Positions 34,579 to 44,480 of a DNA stretch of 64,000 bases are shown here, one piece after another. A model generated the notes under the pieces. That model was given only the letters and a program-made list of their open reading frames with translations, made no database searches and had not been told where the DNA came from. Source of the stretch: Massilia niastensis DSM 21313 (GTDB lineage Bacteria > Pseudomonadota > Gammaproteobacteria > Burkholderiales > Burkholderiaceae_D); NCBI RefSeq assembly GCF_000382345.1, contig NZ_KB908093.1, positions 48,704 to 112,703 of the forward strand, in the 5' to 3' direction. How positions within the stretch are numbered: the first letter of the stretch is position 1; every line of letters starts with the position of its first letter. Position numbers and translations under genes: made by a program.

Positions 34579-36877
34579 GGACACGTCCTTTCATAGGTAC
34601 TGCGATGGAGCCTTCGGCGCCAAGCTCGGACAGCAGCGCGGCGGCCTGGGCAAATTGGGTCACACGCATGTCGACTTCCACGCCGCGCAGGGAGCGTCCC
34701 AGCAAGGCCTTGCCCTCGGCGGCGCGTCCCGAATCGGCCAGCAGGCGCGCCAGGTGGGTCGAGGCGCTCAGGCGGGCCGGCACGGCGCCCAGCACTTCGG
34801 CGGTGGACAGGGCGGAGCGCAGCTCGCGCTCGGCGCCGGCGGCATCGCCCATGGCCAGCAGGGCCCGGGCACGGACCTCGATCAGCTGCGCGAGGTAGGC
34901 GCGGTCCTGCTGGGTGATGGCCAGTTCCAGCGCCTGCGCGATCAGCGCCTCGCACTGGGCCGCGGCGCCCGCGTCGAGCAGCAGCTCGCCCCGCTTCCAC
35001 GCCTGGAAGCAGTTGAACAGGTAGCCGCCCTGGCACAGCATGTGTTTTTCGTAGCCGTCGGCCAGCGCCGCTTCGGCCTCCAGCGGCGTGCGTCCGGGCT
35101 TCAGCGTACAAGCGAGAAAGACCTGGCCGATGCCGCGGTAGAAGATGAAGCCATGCTCGCGCGCGACCGCTTCGAGGTCGCTTGCCAGCGGGCCGAGCCG
35201 CTCCGCATCGCCGAACATGCAGGCCAGCCAGGCCGCGCCCTGCAGCGCCAGCACGCGGTTGAAGGCGTGCGGATTGTCGGGGCCGCTGCGCACGATCAGG
35301 CGGTGCCATGCCGCCCTGCCCCGGCCGAAGGCGCCCATCTGGAAAGCGGAGAGGCCTTCGAGCGTGAGGGCCAGGTCGACCACGTCGAAACCCTGGCTGC
35401 CGGCGCCGTCGTGCAGGGTGGCGCCGATCAGGCCGGCGCGCGTCAGGCAGGCCAGCGCTTCCTGGCTGTCGCCCAGCCAGTACAAGGTGTTGGCCAGCGC
35501 CAGGTGCGCCTGGCGGACCAGTTCGGGGCGGGCGCTTCCTTGCGCGCGCTGCAGCATTTCCTGCGCGGTGGCGCGGGCGGCGGCCAGTTCGAGCGACATC
35601 AGCTGCGTGCTCCAGATGCCGAACAGCAGCGTCGTCACCTCGGCCTCGTCGCCCAGCTCGTGGGCATGCTCGAGCGCCCGCTGGTAGCAGCTGCGCGCGT
35701 CCACGCTGAGCCAGCCATTCACGCTGCGGTGGCACACCGCCAGCAGGCGATGCAGCTCCAGGCGCAGGCGCAACTGGTCGTCCTGCAGCGAGGCGTCGGC
35801 CAGCTTGTCGAGCCCATGCTGCAGCACCGGGATGGCGTCGCGGAATTCGGCGCATTCGGACAAGCGCGTTCCCTCGTCGAGGCAGCGCTGCGCCAGTTGC
35901 AGGCGGTCCTCGCGGGCGCTCATGCGCCGCTCGACGGCCTTGCGGCTGACCCCGAGCAGGCGCGCCGCGGCCGCCTTGTTGCCGTCCGACAGACGCAGCG
36001 CGTGGTCGATCAGCAGCTTTTCGGCGGCGGCGAGCTTGTTGTCGCCGTCGAGCCGCATCAGCGCCTCGGCCAGCGGTTGCGCGACCGCTTGCGGCGCCGC
36101 CTGGTGCGGCAGGCACTTGTGCAACACCTCGACGTTGACGATCGGCGATTCGGCCAGCACGGCGAGGCGGTCGATGGCATTGCGCAGTTCGCGCACCTGG
36201 CCCGGCCAGGGCCGCTTGCACAGGAAGTCGATCGCGGCCGGGGTGAAGGTCAGGCGGCGCGGCTGGCAGGCGGCGAAATGGGACACCAGGTCGGCAATGT
36301 CTTCGCGCCGCTGGTCCAGGCCCGGCACCTCGAGGACGAACACCGCGAGGCGATAGTACAGGTCTTCACGGAATTTTCCGGCCCTGATCATGGCGGGCAG
36401 GTCGCAATGGGTGGCTGCGATGATGCGGCCTTCGAAACGGCGGATCTCGTTGGAGCCGACCGCGCGGTAGGTCCGTGTTTCCAGTACCCGCAGCAGCTTC
36501 GGCTGCAGGGCGAGCGGCAGTTCCCCGATTTCGTCGAGGAACAGCGTGCCCAGGCTCGCCATCTCGAAGTGGCCGCGGCGGCTGGCCACCGACCCGGTAT
36601 AGGCGCCGCGCTCGGAGCCGAACAGTTCGGCTCCGAACAGGGCTTCGGGAATGGCGCCGCAGTTGACGTCGACGAAGGGCGCGTCGCGGGCGGCGCTGTG
36701 CTGGTGCACGAGCTGGGCGATGACTTCCTTGCCGGCGCCGGACGGACCGCAAATCAGGAGCGCACGCTGGGTGAGCGCGACACGTTCGGCCATGCCGCAC
36801 AGGTGCCGCATGACGGCGGAATTGCCGACCACCGCCCGCGCGGGTGCGGGCCGGTTCGCCCTGGCGTCGCCGGTCAT
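34568..36877 (-). CDS. Sigma-54-dependent activator with Fis-type HTH and TPR-like C-terminal domain
   Basis: The 769-residue regulator starts directly with the AAA+ domain, without a receiver or GAF domain. Walker A is GPSGAGKE (44-51), Walker B LFLDEI (112-117), and the sigma-54-contacting loop is GAYTGS (91-96) where GAFTGA is usual. A Fis-type helix-turn-helix follows (about 284-320; [21 protein letters not shown]). The last 440 or so residues are helical repeats resembling the TPR-like tails of MalT- or LuxR-type ATPases and may sense a ligand or partner. It overlaps DUF917 by 11 bases, and the toxin promoter lies 2.1 kb downstream. I infer it activates the toxin operon. Confidence 0.85.
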   Translation of the reverse strand: MTGDARANRPAPARAVVGNSAVMRHLCGMAERVALTQRALLICGPSGAGKEVIAQLVHQHSAARDAPFVDVNCGAIPEALFGAELFGSERGAYTGSVASRRGHFEMASLGTLFLDEIGELPLALQPKLLRVLETRTYRAVGSNEIRRFEGRIIAATHCDLPAMIRAGKFREDLYYRLAVFVLEVPGLDQRREDIADLVSHFAACQPRRLTFTPAAIDFLCKRPWPGQVRELRNAIDRLAVLAESPIVNVEVLHKCLPHQAAPQAVAQPLAEALMRLDGDNKLAAAEKLLIDHALRLSDGNKAAAARLLGVSRKAVERRMSAREDRLQLAQRCLDEGTRLSECAEFRDAIPVLQHGLDKLADASLQDDQLRLRLELHRLLAVCHRSVNGWLSVDARSCYQRALEHAHELGDEAEVTTLLFGIWSTQLMSLELAAARATAQEMLQRAQGSARPELVRQAHLALANTLYWLGDSQEALACLTRAGLIGATLHDGAGSQGFDVVDLALTLEGLSAFQMGAFGRGRAAWHRLIVRSGPDNPHAFNRVLALQGAAWLACMFGDAERLGPLASDLEAVAREHGFIFYRGIGQVFLACTLKPGRTPLEAEAALADGYEKHMLCQGGYLFNCFQAWKRGELLLDAGAAAQCEALIAQALELAITQQDRAYLAQLIEVRARALLAMGDAAGAERELRSALSTAEVLGAVPARLSASTHLARLLADSGRAAEGKALLGRSLRGVEVDMRVTQFAQAAALLSELGAEGSIAVPMKGRVHGV

Positions 36878-37218
36878 GGCGCGCGCCTGTGGCTGTTACT
36901 CGTAGTCCCCAACGGCATATCATCCCCTGAAGTAACTTGTATTTACTCAGGGTATCAGCAGGATGACAAAAATACCATCTGCCCAGGCATCTTCATCCGG
37001 AGAGGGTAAGCGTGGAAGGAGCGGCTCAGGAGAATGGCCGGTGGTGGTAGTAATGCAACAGGGCGCGAGCGGCGCGGCGGGCCACGCCCAGGCGCTGCGT
37101 TGCGAAGAAGTGCGCTGAAGTGCGACTAATTACTGAACAATATTTCGCAGGGCACGGCGTTTCGGCTATGCTGTCGGACACTATCGCGACACTGTAATTT
37201 AATTACATCGGAGACACC
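36878..37218. other. 341-bp intergenic region between divergent activator and sugar-transporter genes
   Basis: This region must hold the promoters of the activator gene (minus) and the transporter gene (plus). It is less GC-rich than its surroundings. I see no clear sigma-70 promoter and no gene. A weak GG-N10-GC match (37042-37057) on the plus strand and a dyad at 37193-37207 are the only structured signals. Confidence 0.6.
37193..37207. promoter_or_regulatory. Operator-like dyad upstream of the sugar transporter gene
   Basis: TGTAATTTAATTACA has perfect seven-base arms around a central T. It ends 11 bases before the ATG and abuts the CGGAG ribosome site, a position where a repressor would block transcription or translation. 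Confidence 0.55.
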
Positions 37219-38520
37219 ATGCAGAGTACAGCACCCAACCCGGCAGTCGCCGGCGTCACGGACGCAGAGCACAATCCGCAAACCGGGGCACTGGTCATCG
37301 TGACCATCCTGTTCTTCATGTGGGGGCTGCTGACCTCGCTCAACGACGTGCTGATCCCGCACCTCAAGTCGATGTACACCCTTACCTACCTGCAGGCGAT
37401 GCTGGTGCAGTTCTGCTTCTTCGGCGCCTATTTCATCGTGTCGCTGCCGGCCGGCGTCCTGATCCGCCGCATCGGCTACCAGAGCGGCGCCGTCACCGGG
37501 CTCCTGATTGCGGCCGCCGGCTGCGCCCTGTTCTACCCGGCGTCCCAGGGCGGCTACGGCCTGTTCCTGTTCGCCTTCTTCGTGCTGGCCAGCGGGATCA
37601 CGATCCTGCAGGTGGCGGCGAATCCCTTCGTCACCGTGCTCGGACCGGCGCGCACCGCCTCCAGCCGCCTGACCCTGACCCAGGCCTTCAATTCGCTCGG
37701 CACCACCGTGGCGCCGGCGCTGGGCGGCATCCTGATCCTGTCGGCGGTCTCGCTCGGCGCCGACCAGCTGGCGGCCATGGCTCCGGCCGAGCAGGCGGCC
37801 TACCGCGCCCAGGAGGCGGCCGCAGTGCAGGGTCCCTACCTGGGACTGGCCGCGGCGCTGGCGATCCTGGCGGTGCTGTTCGCGCTTGCGCGCCTGCCGA
37901 AGATCAGCCATGCGACTGGCGCGGCCGAAGCCGATGCCAGGGGCGGCGCGCTGGCCTACCGCCACCTGGTGCTGGGCGCGCTGGCGATCTTCCTGTACGT
38001 CGGCGCGGAAGTGAGCATCGGCAGCTTCCTGATCAACTTCCTCGGCGAGAGCCACATCGCGGGCCTGAGCCACGCGGATGCGGCGCACTACGTCAGCCTG
38101 TACTGGGGCGGCGCCCTGGTCGGACGCTTCATCGGCTTTGCGGTGATGCGCTACGTCAGCCCGGGCAAGTCGCTGGCGCTCACCGCGCTGGGCGCGATCC
38201 TGCTGGTGCTGGTGGCGGTCTTCGGCGAAGGCAGCATGGCGATGTGGGCGATCCTGGCGGTCGGCCTGTGCAACTCGATCATGTTCCCGACCATCTTCAG
38301 CACCGCGCTGCACGGCCTGGGCAGGTTCACCGGCCAGGGCTCGGGCATCCTGTGCATGGCGATCGTGGGCGGCGCCATCGTGCCCTTCGTGCAGGGCGCG
38401 CTGGCCGACACCGTCGGCCTGCAGCCCTCGTTCCTGGCGCCTGCCGCATGCTACCTGTTCATCATGTACTTCGGCGTGAAGTATGCAAACCTGCATCGCC
38501 AGAAGGTGGCGGCCGGATAA
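37219..38520 (+). CDS. FucP/GluP-type sugar MFS transporter
   Basis: The 433-residue protein has about 12 membrane helices and matches the FucP/GluP (fucose-galactose-glucose:H+ symporter) group: [19 protein letters not shown] near the N-terminus, [11 protein letters not shown], and [13 protein letters not shown]. It would import a hexose or related sugar across the inner membrane. A terminator follows directly. No sugar-catabolic genes are beside it, so the substrate is open. Confidence 0.88.
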   Translation: MQSTAPNPAVAGVTDAEHNPQTGALVIVTILFFMWGLLTSLNDVLIPHLKSMYTLTYLQAMLVQFCFFGAYFIVSLPAGVLIRRIGYQSGAVTGLLIAAAGCALFYPASQGGYGLFLFAFFVLASGITILQVAANPFVTVLGPARTASSRLTLTQAFNSLGTTVAPALGGILILSAVSLGADQLAAMAPAEQAAYRAQEAAAVQGPYLGLAAALAILAVLFALARLPKISHATGAAEADARGGALAYRHLVLGALAIFLYVGAEVSIGSFLINFLGESHIAGLSHADAAHYVSLYWGGALVGRFIGFAVMRYVSPGKSLALTALGAILLVLVAVFGEGSMAMWAILAVGLCNSIMFPTIFSTALHGLGRFTGQGSGILCMAIVGGAIVPFVQGALADTVGLQPSFLAPAACYLFIMYFGVKYANLHRQKVAAG

Positions 38521-38538
38521 TCATCCTGCGCACACAAG

Positions 38539-38567
38539 AATGCCTGCATCCGCAGGCATTTTTTTTT
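38539..38567 (+). terminator. Rho-independent terminator of the sugar transporter gene
   Basis: AATGCCTGC at 38539-38547 pairs with GCAGGCATT at 38552-38560 around a four-base loop, followed by a run of T residues to 38567. Confidence 0.92.
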
Positions 38568-38692
38568 AGGGCGCAGACTTCCTGCTGCGCTGCGGTCCAT
38601 CCCGCCAAATAGGCATTCCGTCGCAATCCACGCGGCGCACCGGCTGCCTTGTCTTATTCTGTTTCCATCGCAAACTTATCCGGAGAACCGCC

Positions 38693-39460
38693 ATGCAAAC
38701 ACTGTTGACCGCAGCCCTCGTCGCCGGCTCGCTCGCCCTGGTCGCCAGCCCCGCCCACGCCGACGAACCCGTACGCGAAACCCGCAGCGTCGACGCCAAG
38801 GTCACCAAGGTCAAGCTGGGCGGCGTGGTCGACCTGGTCGTGCGCCAGGGCGCGACGCCGTCGCTGGTGGTGTCCGGCGACCGCCGCTACGTGCAGCGCA
38901 TCACCACCGCGCAGCGCGGCGACACGCTGGAAATCGGCACCGAATCCTTCAATACCCGCAAGGGCGACATGGAGCACAGGCTGCGCGCCGAACTGACCGT
39001 ACCGAACCTGTCCGAATTCGCCTCGCACGGCGTCGGCGCGTCGACCGTCACCGGCTTCTCGGGCGACACGGTGCGGCTGGCCCTGGACGGCGCCGGCGCC
39101 GTCACCGTCGACGGCGGCTACCGCAAGGTCGACGCGCGTCTCGGCGGCGTCGGCGGCATGACCCTGAACGGCCTGCGCGCCGAACGCGTCGACCTGAACC
39201 TGCGCGGCGCCGGACGCATGACGGTCACTGGCCAGGCCAGGCTGCTGCAGGCCAAACTGGCCGGCGTCGGCAGCCTGGAAGCCGAGGGACTGCAGGCCGA
39301 CACGGTCGACCTCGACCTGAGCGGCCTTGGCGGCGCCACGGTGCACGCCGCGCGCGCTGCGGACGTGCGCCTGAGCGGCCTCGGTTCGGCCACCGTGTTC
39401 GGCAATCCGGCCAAGCGCAACGCCAGTACCAGCGGCATGGGCAAGATCAGCTGGAAATAA
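38693..39460 (+). CDS. Exported DUF2807 (head GIN domain) protein
   Basis: The 255-residue product has a Sec signal peptide (about 1-23, ending AHADE) and then a single right-handed beta-helix-like domain made of repeated GVG/GAG turns (GVGASTVTGF, GAGAVTV, GVGGMTL, GAGRMTV, GLGGATV), the hallmark of DUF2807. It is likely periplasmic or outer-membrane-associated. The function of the family is unknown. It stands alone, convergent with the BON lipoprotein gene. Confidence 0.85.
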   Translation: MQTLLTAALVAGSLALVASPAHADEPVRETRSVDAKVTKVKLGGVVDLVVRQGATPSLVVSGDRRYVQRITTAQRGDTLEIGTESFNTRKGDMEHRLRAELTVPNLSEFASHGVGASTVTGFSGDTVRLALDGAGAVTVDGGYRKVDARLGGVGGMTLNGLRAERVDLNLRGAGRMTVTGQARLLQAKLAGVGSLEAEGLQADTVDLDLSGLGGATVHAARAADVRLSGLGSATVFGNPAKRNASTSGMGKISWK

Positions 39461-39493
39461 GGCTTGCCCAGGTGCGATGCCTCGCCAGGCCGG

Positions 39494-39946
39494 CTATTGA
39501 CCCGAACCCGAGCGCGCCGCGGCATCCGCCGACTGCGGCGCCGCGGCGGCCGGCTCCGGCGTGGCGACGGCCGGCTGCGGGGCCGGCTGCGGCGCTGCGA
39601 CGGCAGGCGGCGCGGGCTTGATTGCCGGCTCGCCCGATCGCATCATCGTGTCGTTCTTGACGTTCTTCACGCCCCTCACGTGGCGCGCCACTTCGCCTGC
39701 GCGCTGCGCGCTCGCCTGCGAATCGACGAAGCCGCTAAGCTGCACGGTTCCCTTGTACGTTTCGACCCTTACTTCGGTCGCTTTGACTTGTGGGTCGAAA
39801 GCGAATGCCGTCTTGACACGGCTGGTGATGAAGGCGTCGCTGAGATATTCGCCGGCTCCCTGGCGGGTACCGGTCGATGCGCAGGCGCTCAGAAGGGCGA
39901 GGGCCAGGGCGGGCAGGGCGAGATGGAGACGCTTTGCAAGTTTCAT
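39494..39946 (-). CDS. BON-domain lipoprotein
   Basis: The 150-residue product begins MKLAKRLHLALPALALALLSAC, a lipoprotein signal with lipobox LSAC. One BON domain follows (about 35-100; VKTAFAFDPQVKATEVRVET, then VQLSGFVDSQASAQRAGEVA), and a Pro/Ala-rich tail. BON domains bind membranes or phospholipids in stress-response proteins such as OsmY. The ATG at 39946 has GGGAG six bases upstream; the frame is open to 39997. A short dyad (39962-39979) lies just before the ribosome site. Confidence 0.85.
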   Translation of the reverse strand: MKLAKRLHLALPALALALLSACASTGTRQGAGEYLSDAFITSRVKTAFAFDPQVKATEVRVETYKGTVQLSGFVDSQASAQRAGEVARHVRGVKNVKNDTMMRSGEPAIKPAPPAVAAPQPAPQPAVATPEPAAAAPQSADAAARSGSGQ

Positions 39947-40097
39947 GTCGGGCTCCCGGAAATAGGCGGATCTGCCTATCGTCCAAGCATAGAACAACCG
40001 GGGTTTGGCACGCTACAAAGTGTCAGGTTTCTGCACAGGTGACGCTGAATATACCTGAGCGCAACGTCACCGCCGCCCCTGCGGCGCGCCGGATCGG

Positions 40098-41148
40098 TCA
40101 CAGCGTATCCACCGGCACACCGATGCTAACCGTGCGCAATGCATCTTGCCTGACGAAGGCCTGGCGCCGTCCGGCCATGTCGCGCCCCAGCACCAGCCGC
40201 AGGTCGGCCGGTGCGCATTCGGGCACCTCGCGCAGCTGCGCGCTGCCGACGTGCTGCGCCAGCTTGCGGGCGGCATCGAGGTAGGCCGCCTCGTATTCGA
40301 TGCGCGTGTGGCGCACGCCGAAGCCCTGCTCGTTCGACAGCCGCGTCACCATCAGTCCCGGCGCGACCATCTTGCGCGAGAGCGCGCGCGCCATGCCGGT
40401 CACGCCATTCCCGTTCCTGATCTCGAGGCGCACTGTCTCCGCTTCCGCCGGCTGCGCGGCCGCCGCGGCGGGCGGCGCGCCACGATGCAGCGTCAGCATG
40501 CCGTCGGCCCCGGCCACCAGCCGCGCCTCGGCCCAGGCCGGTTCCTCGCGCCCCTGCGCCTGCAGCGCCTGGCCGATCGCGGCGACCGCGGTCCTGGTCC
40601 CGGTCCTGGCGAAATCCGCGCGCAGGTCGTGCTGGCGCAATGCGGCGGCCTGTTTCAGCATCTGTTCGGCGCTCCTCCTGTCCGAGCTTGCGCAGGGTTT
40701 CCCCCAGCAGCTGCCAGGAACGGTGGCTGAGGGGATCGAGCAGGCAGGCCTTTTCCAGCGCGACCATGGCCTTGTCGTAGTCGCCGCTCAGGAAGTAGGC
40801 CTGGCCAAGGTTGCTGAACAGGTAGGCCTTGCCCGCTCCCGCGGACATGGTCAGATCGTCGGTGAGGCCGCGCCAGATCCTGAGCGCGGCCGGGAAATCG
40901 CGCTGCTCGGCATGCAGGGTGGCCAGGCCGTTGCGCGCGTCGACATGATCCGGCTGCGCCGCCAGCGCCGCCTGGTAGGCGGCGCGCGCCTCGTCGTAGC
41001 GGCGCGCCAGGTGGTGGTTGCGGCCGGCCACGTAGGTGTCGGTCGCCTGCGCCGCGAAGGCGGCCTCGGGACGCGCCTGGTACGGCGAGCAGGCCAGCAG
41101 GCCGGCCGCGCCGGCGCACAGCAAGGACAGGGCAGTCAGGGTTCGCAT
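40098..41148 (-). pseudogene. TPR and LytR_C domain lipoprotein of the Tad locus, frameshifted
   Basis: The 5' part (ATG at 41148, GGAG six bases upstream) encodes a lipoprotein signal (LLACSPY) and TPR repeats (about residues 35-155). At about 40660-40670 the reading frame breaks: coding continues in another frame from around 40661, giving a LytR-C-terminal-like domain (VRLEIRNGNGVTGMARALSR) that stops at 40098. The shift fits one extra base or two lost bases in a CG-rich run (GAGCGCCGAACAG). Past the break the original frame turns Arg-rich and non-coding. It could be a real inactivation, a sequencing error or two overlapping genes. It sits at the end of the Tad operon, where TadD-like TPR lipoproteins occur. 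Confidence 0.75.
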
Positions 41149-41162
41149 CGCAGGCTCCATGT

Positions 41163-42110
41163 TCAGCGCGCGCCGGGCAGCGCGCCCAGGGTCCGCGAGA
41201 TCTGGATCGCGGCCGGTCCCAGCAGGACCATCATCAAGGTGGGGAAAATGCAGAAGATCAGGGGGAACAGCAGCTTCAGGCCGATCTTCGCCGCGCGCTC
41301 CTCGGCCATCACGCGGCGCTTGTAGCGCAGGTTATCCGCATGCACGCGCAGCGAGTCGCCGACGCTGGTGCCGAAGCGTTCGGACTGCACCAGCATCGCC
41401 ACCAGGGTGTCGACATCCTCCACCCCGGAGCGCAGCGCGAAGTTGCGCAGCGCCTTTTCCTTGGTGAAGCCGGCGCGCATCTCCATCAGCACCAGTTGCA
41501 GCTCCTGCGACAGCACCAGGCTCTTGATGTGGATCTCGCCGGCCACCTTGACCATCGCGCGCTCCAGGCTCAGCCCCGCCTCCACGCACACGGTCAGGAG
41601 GTCGAGGGCGTCGGGGATGGTCTCGAAGATCTCGCGCCGGCGGCGCGCGACGATGCGCGCCAGTGCGGCGTTCGGTGCGTAGTAGCCGAACGCCACGCCC
41701 AGCAGCAGGACCGCCAGCAGCTCGCCGCCGCCGAGCGCGCCGCCGTGCAGGTACAGGACAGGGGCCAGCAACGCCGGCACCAGCAGGGCCAGTCCGGTCT
41801 TGGAGGCGAAATACAGGGTCGGCGCCGACGGGTGGCGCCAGCCGGCGTTCATGAAGCGGGTGCGCAGCGTCGATTTTTCCCAGCCCTCCTCCGGAATCGA
41901 CAGGCGGGTCAGGGGCCTGGCCACGCTGGCGAGGCGCTCCACCCAGCCGCCCGCCGCGAACGCGGCCTCGCCTTCGCGCCCGGGCGGTCCGAGGAAGCGG
42001 CCCAGGCGCGCCCGCAGGGCGAGCGGAGCGAACAGCGCCACGCCCAGCCAGCCGAGGGCGCACACGACGATGAAGACGATGAGCAGGAAGATCAGTTGCG
42101 CTGGATTCAT
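41163..42110 (-). CDS. tadC: TadC, Flp pilus inner-membrane platform protein
   Basis: The 315-residue polytopic protein contains a T2SSF domain (about 150-280; LDLLTVCVEAGLSLERAM) and hydrophobic helices at the N-terminus and near 95-130 and 285-310. TadB and TadC together make the inner-membrane platform of Flp pili. It follows tadB by 7 bases. Confidence 0.9.
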   Translation of the reverse strand: MNPAQLIFLLIVFIVVCALGWLGVALFAPLALRARLGRFLGPPGREGEAAFAAGGWVERLASVARPLTRLSIPEEGWEKSTLRTRFMNAGWRHPSAPTLYFASKTGLALLVPALLAPVLYLHGGALGGGELLAVLLLGVAFGYYAPNAALARIVARRRREIFETIPDALDLLTVCVEAGLSLERAMVKVAGEIHIKSLVLSQELQLVLMEMRAGFTKEKALRNFALRSGVEDVDTLVAMLVQSERFGTSVGDSLRVHADNLRYKRRVMAEERAAKIGLKLLFPLIFCIFPTLMMVLLGPAAIQISRTLGALPGAR

Positions 42111-42117
42111 GTCGGCC

Positions 42118-43095
42118 TCAGAGACGGATGCGGATGACCCTGCGCAGCCAGAACACCCCGAATACGATCATCCCGGCGCCGTACCAGAGCATGCGGACGC
42201 CGGCCGGGTCCTTCCACAGCATGCCGACGTAGTCCGGACTGGTGACCAGCATGACGCCCATCACCGCCAGCGGCATGAGCCCGAGGATCCAGGCCGACAT
42301 CCGGCCTTCGGCCGACAGCACGCGCACGTGCGCCACCAGCTTGAGGCGGGCGCGGATGATCTGGCTGATGTTGCAGAGGATTTCCGCCAGGTTGCCGCCC
42401 GATTCGCGCTGGATCAGCACGGCGATGATCAGGTAGCGCAGGTCGGTCAGCGGAATGCGCGCGGCCATGCCGTGCAGCGCCTCGTTCATCGGCACGCCGT
42501 AGTTGATTTCCTCGCGCGCGATGCGGAATTCGAGGCTGAGCGGCTCGGGCAGCTCGTTGCCGACGATTTGCAGGACGTTGCTGAACGAGTGGCCGGCGCG
42601 CAGCGCGCGCGCGATGAAGTCGGCGGCCTCCGGCAGCTGGCGCTCGATGCGCAGCAGGCGGCGCCGGCGCGCGCGGCGCACCAGGAGCCAGGGCAGGCCG
42701 AAGCCGGCGCCGGCCAGCAGGACGCGCAGCGGCCACGGCGCCGGCCAGGCCGACACCGCGAACGGCGCGGCCAGCATGCAGCCGAGCGACCAGGCGCCGA
42801 ACTGGCTGACCGACAGCCGCGATCCCGCCTGCACCAGCAGGGCGTCGATCCGGTGCGCCAGGCGCATGCCGTGCAGCAGCCGGTCGAGCGCCGGATTGCC
42901 GCTGTAGCGGCGCTGCTTGAGGATCGAGATCCGCTCGCCGCTGCGGCCGGCGCCGCCCGACATGACCTGCAGGCGGCGCGCGATGCGGCGCGCGGCCGCG
43001 CCATGGCTGCCGATCCACCACAGGTAGATCCCTTCGGTCGCCAGGATCACCGCCGCGAACACCAGCACCACGAAGCCGTAGAACACTGCGTCCAT
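42118..43095 (-). CDS. tadB: TadB, Flp pilus inner-membrane platform protein
   Basis: The 325-residue membrane protein has a T2SSF domain (about 150-275; PEAADFIARALRAGHSFSN and GVPMNEALHGMAARIP) with membrane segments at both ends. It pairs with TadC. It lies between tadA and tadC with gaps under 15 bases. Confidence 0.9.
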   Translation of the reverse strand: MDAVFYGFVVLVFAAVILATEGIYLWWIGSHGAAARRIARRLQVMSGGAGRSGERISILKQRRYSGNPALDRLLHGMRLAHRIDALLVQAGSRLSVSQFGAWSLGCMLAAPFAVSAWPAPWPLRVLLAGAGFGLPWLLVRRARRRRLLRIERQLPEAADFIARALRAGHSFSNVLQIVGNELPEPLSLEFRIAREEINYGVPMNEALHGMAARIPLTDLRYLIIAVLIQRESGGNLAEILCNISQIIRARLKLVAHVRVLSAEGRMSAWILGLMPLAVMGVMLVTSPDYVGMLWKDPAGVRMLWYGAGMIVFGVFWLRRVIRIRL

Positions 43096-43107
43096 GCCGT
43101 CCTCCGC

Positions 43108-44454
43108 TCAGTCGAACATCCGGTCCGGATCGAAGGCGTCGTCCGGCACCGCCGCGCCGAACAGCCGCAGCCGGTCGGCGAAGCGCGGGCGCACGCCGGT
43201 GGCGCAGAAATGCCCGAGCACCCTGCCCTCGCCGTCCACGCCGCGCTGCTCGAAACGGTAGATCTCCTGCATCGAGATGATCTCGCCCTCCATGCCGGTG
43301 ATTTCCTGCAGGCTGACCATCTTGCGCGTGCCGTCGGTCAGGCGCGAGACCTGCACCACCACCGTGACCGCCGACACGATCTGCTGGCGGATCGCGCGCG
43401 CGGTCAGGTTGACGCCGGCCATGCTGACCATGTTCTCCAGCCGCGACAGCGCGTCGCGCGGGGTGTTCGAGTGGATCGTGGCGAGCGAGCCCTCGTGGCC
43501 GGTGTTCATCGCCTGCAGCATGTCGAGCGCCTCGGCCCCGCGCACCTCGCCCAGGATGATGCGGTCGGGGCGCATGCGCAGCGCGTTGCGCACCAGCGCC
43601 CGCTGCGTGACCTCGCCCTTTCCTTCGATGTTGGGCGGACGCGTCTCCAGGCGCACCACGTGCGGCTGGCGCAGCTGCAGCTCGGCCGCGTCCTCGATCG
43701 TCACCACCCGCTCGCTGGCCGGGATGAAGCCCGAGATCAGGTTCAGCAGGGTGGTCTTGCCGCTGCCGGTGCCGCCCGAGATCAGGATGTTCACCTTGGC
43801 CGTGCCCAGTCCTTCCAGCACCTGCATCATGGGCGGGGTCAGGCTCTTGTAGTCGAGCAGGTTCTGCACCGTCAGCGGGCTGGCGCCGAAGCGCCGGATC
43901 GACAGCAGCGGGCCGTCCACCGCCAGCGGCGGAATGATGGCGTTCACGCGCGAACCGTCGGGCAGGCGCGCATCGACCATCGGACTCGATTCGTCGACCC
44001 GGCGCCCGACGCGCGAGACGATCTTCTCGATGATCTTCATCAGGTGGGCGTTGTCGTGGAAGCTGATCTCGGTCAGCTCCAGCTTGCCGCGCCGCTCGAC
44101 ATAGACCTTGCTGGCGGTGTTGACCAGGATGTCGGAGACGGTGGGATCGTTCAGCAGCGGCTCGAGCGGCCCGAAGCCGAGCATCTCGTGCTGGATATCG
44201 AGCACCAGGTGATGGCGCTCGTGCTGGTTGAGGGCGATGCGCTCCTCTTCGATGATGCGCTGCACCAGCAGCGCCAGCTCGTGCTTGAACTGTTCCGGGG
44301 TCAGGCGCTTGAGGCGCTCCAGGTCGATCCGGTCCAGGATCATCTGGTGCATCAGCTTCTTCAGCTCCTGGTAGGCCTGGTTGGCCGACTCCGGCAGGCC
44401 GGCGCCGGCGGGGGGCTCCTGGCCCGACTGCGCCAGGCGTTCGCGTAGGGACAT
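43108..44454 (-). CDS. tadA: TadA/CpaF, Flp pilus assembly ATPase
   Basis: The 448-residue cytoplasmic secretion ATPase drives Flp pilus assembly. It has Walker [13 protein letters not shown], the [16 protein letters not shown] region and Walker B-type [14 protein letters not shown]. The ATG at 44454 has GGAGA upstream; the open frame extends to 45084, but that part overlaps tadZ antisense-like sequence. One ATPase is typical for both extension and retraction in Tad systems. Confidence 0.95.
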   Translation of the reverse strand: MSLRERLAQSGQEPPAGAGLPESANQAYQELKKLMHQMILDRIDLERLKRLTPEQFKHELALLVQRIIEEERIALNQHERHHLVLDIQHEMLGFGPLEPLLNDPTVSDILVNTASKVYVERRGKLELTEISFHDNAHLMKIIEKIVSRVGRRVDESSPMVDARLPDGSRVNAIIPPLAVDGPLLSIRRFGASPLTVQNLLDYKSLTPPMMQVLEGLGTAKVNILISGGTGSGKTTLLNLISGFIPASERVVTIEDAAELQLRQPHVVRLETRPPNIEGKGEVTQRALVRNALRMRPDRIILGEVRGAEALDMLQAMNTGHEGSLATIHSNTPRDALSRLENMVSMAGVNLTARAIRQQIVSAVTVVVQVSRLTDGTRKMVSLQEITGMEGEIISMQEIYRFEQRGVDGEGRVLGHFCATGVRPRFADRLRLFGAAVPDDAFDPDRMFD

Positions 44455-44480
44455 GGATTCTCCAATGCTCAGTTGTCGGC

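Noticed and set aside
37042..37057. Possible sigma-54 promoter for the sugar transporter (GG-N10-GC spacing)
   Set aside because: Only TGG and ATGCA match; the middle of the -24 element differs, so chance is likely.
40038..40071. Inverted repeat GGTGACG/CGTCACC after the Tad operon as a terminator
   Set aside because: Twenty-base loop and no T run on the minus strand; could be a Rho-type end but not supported.
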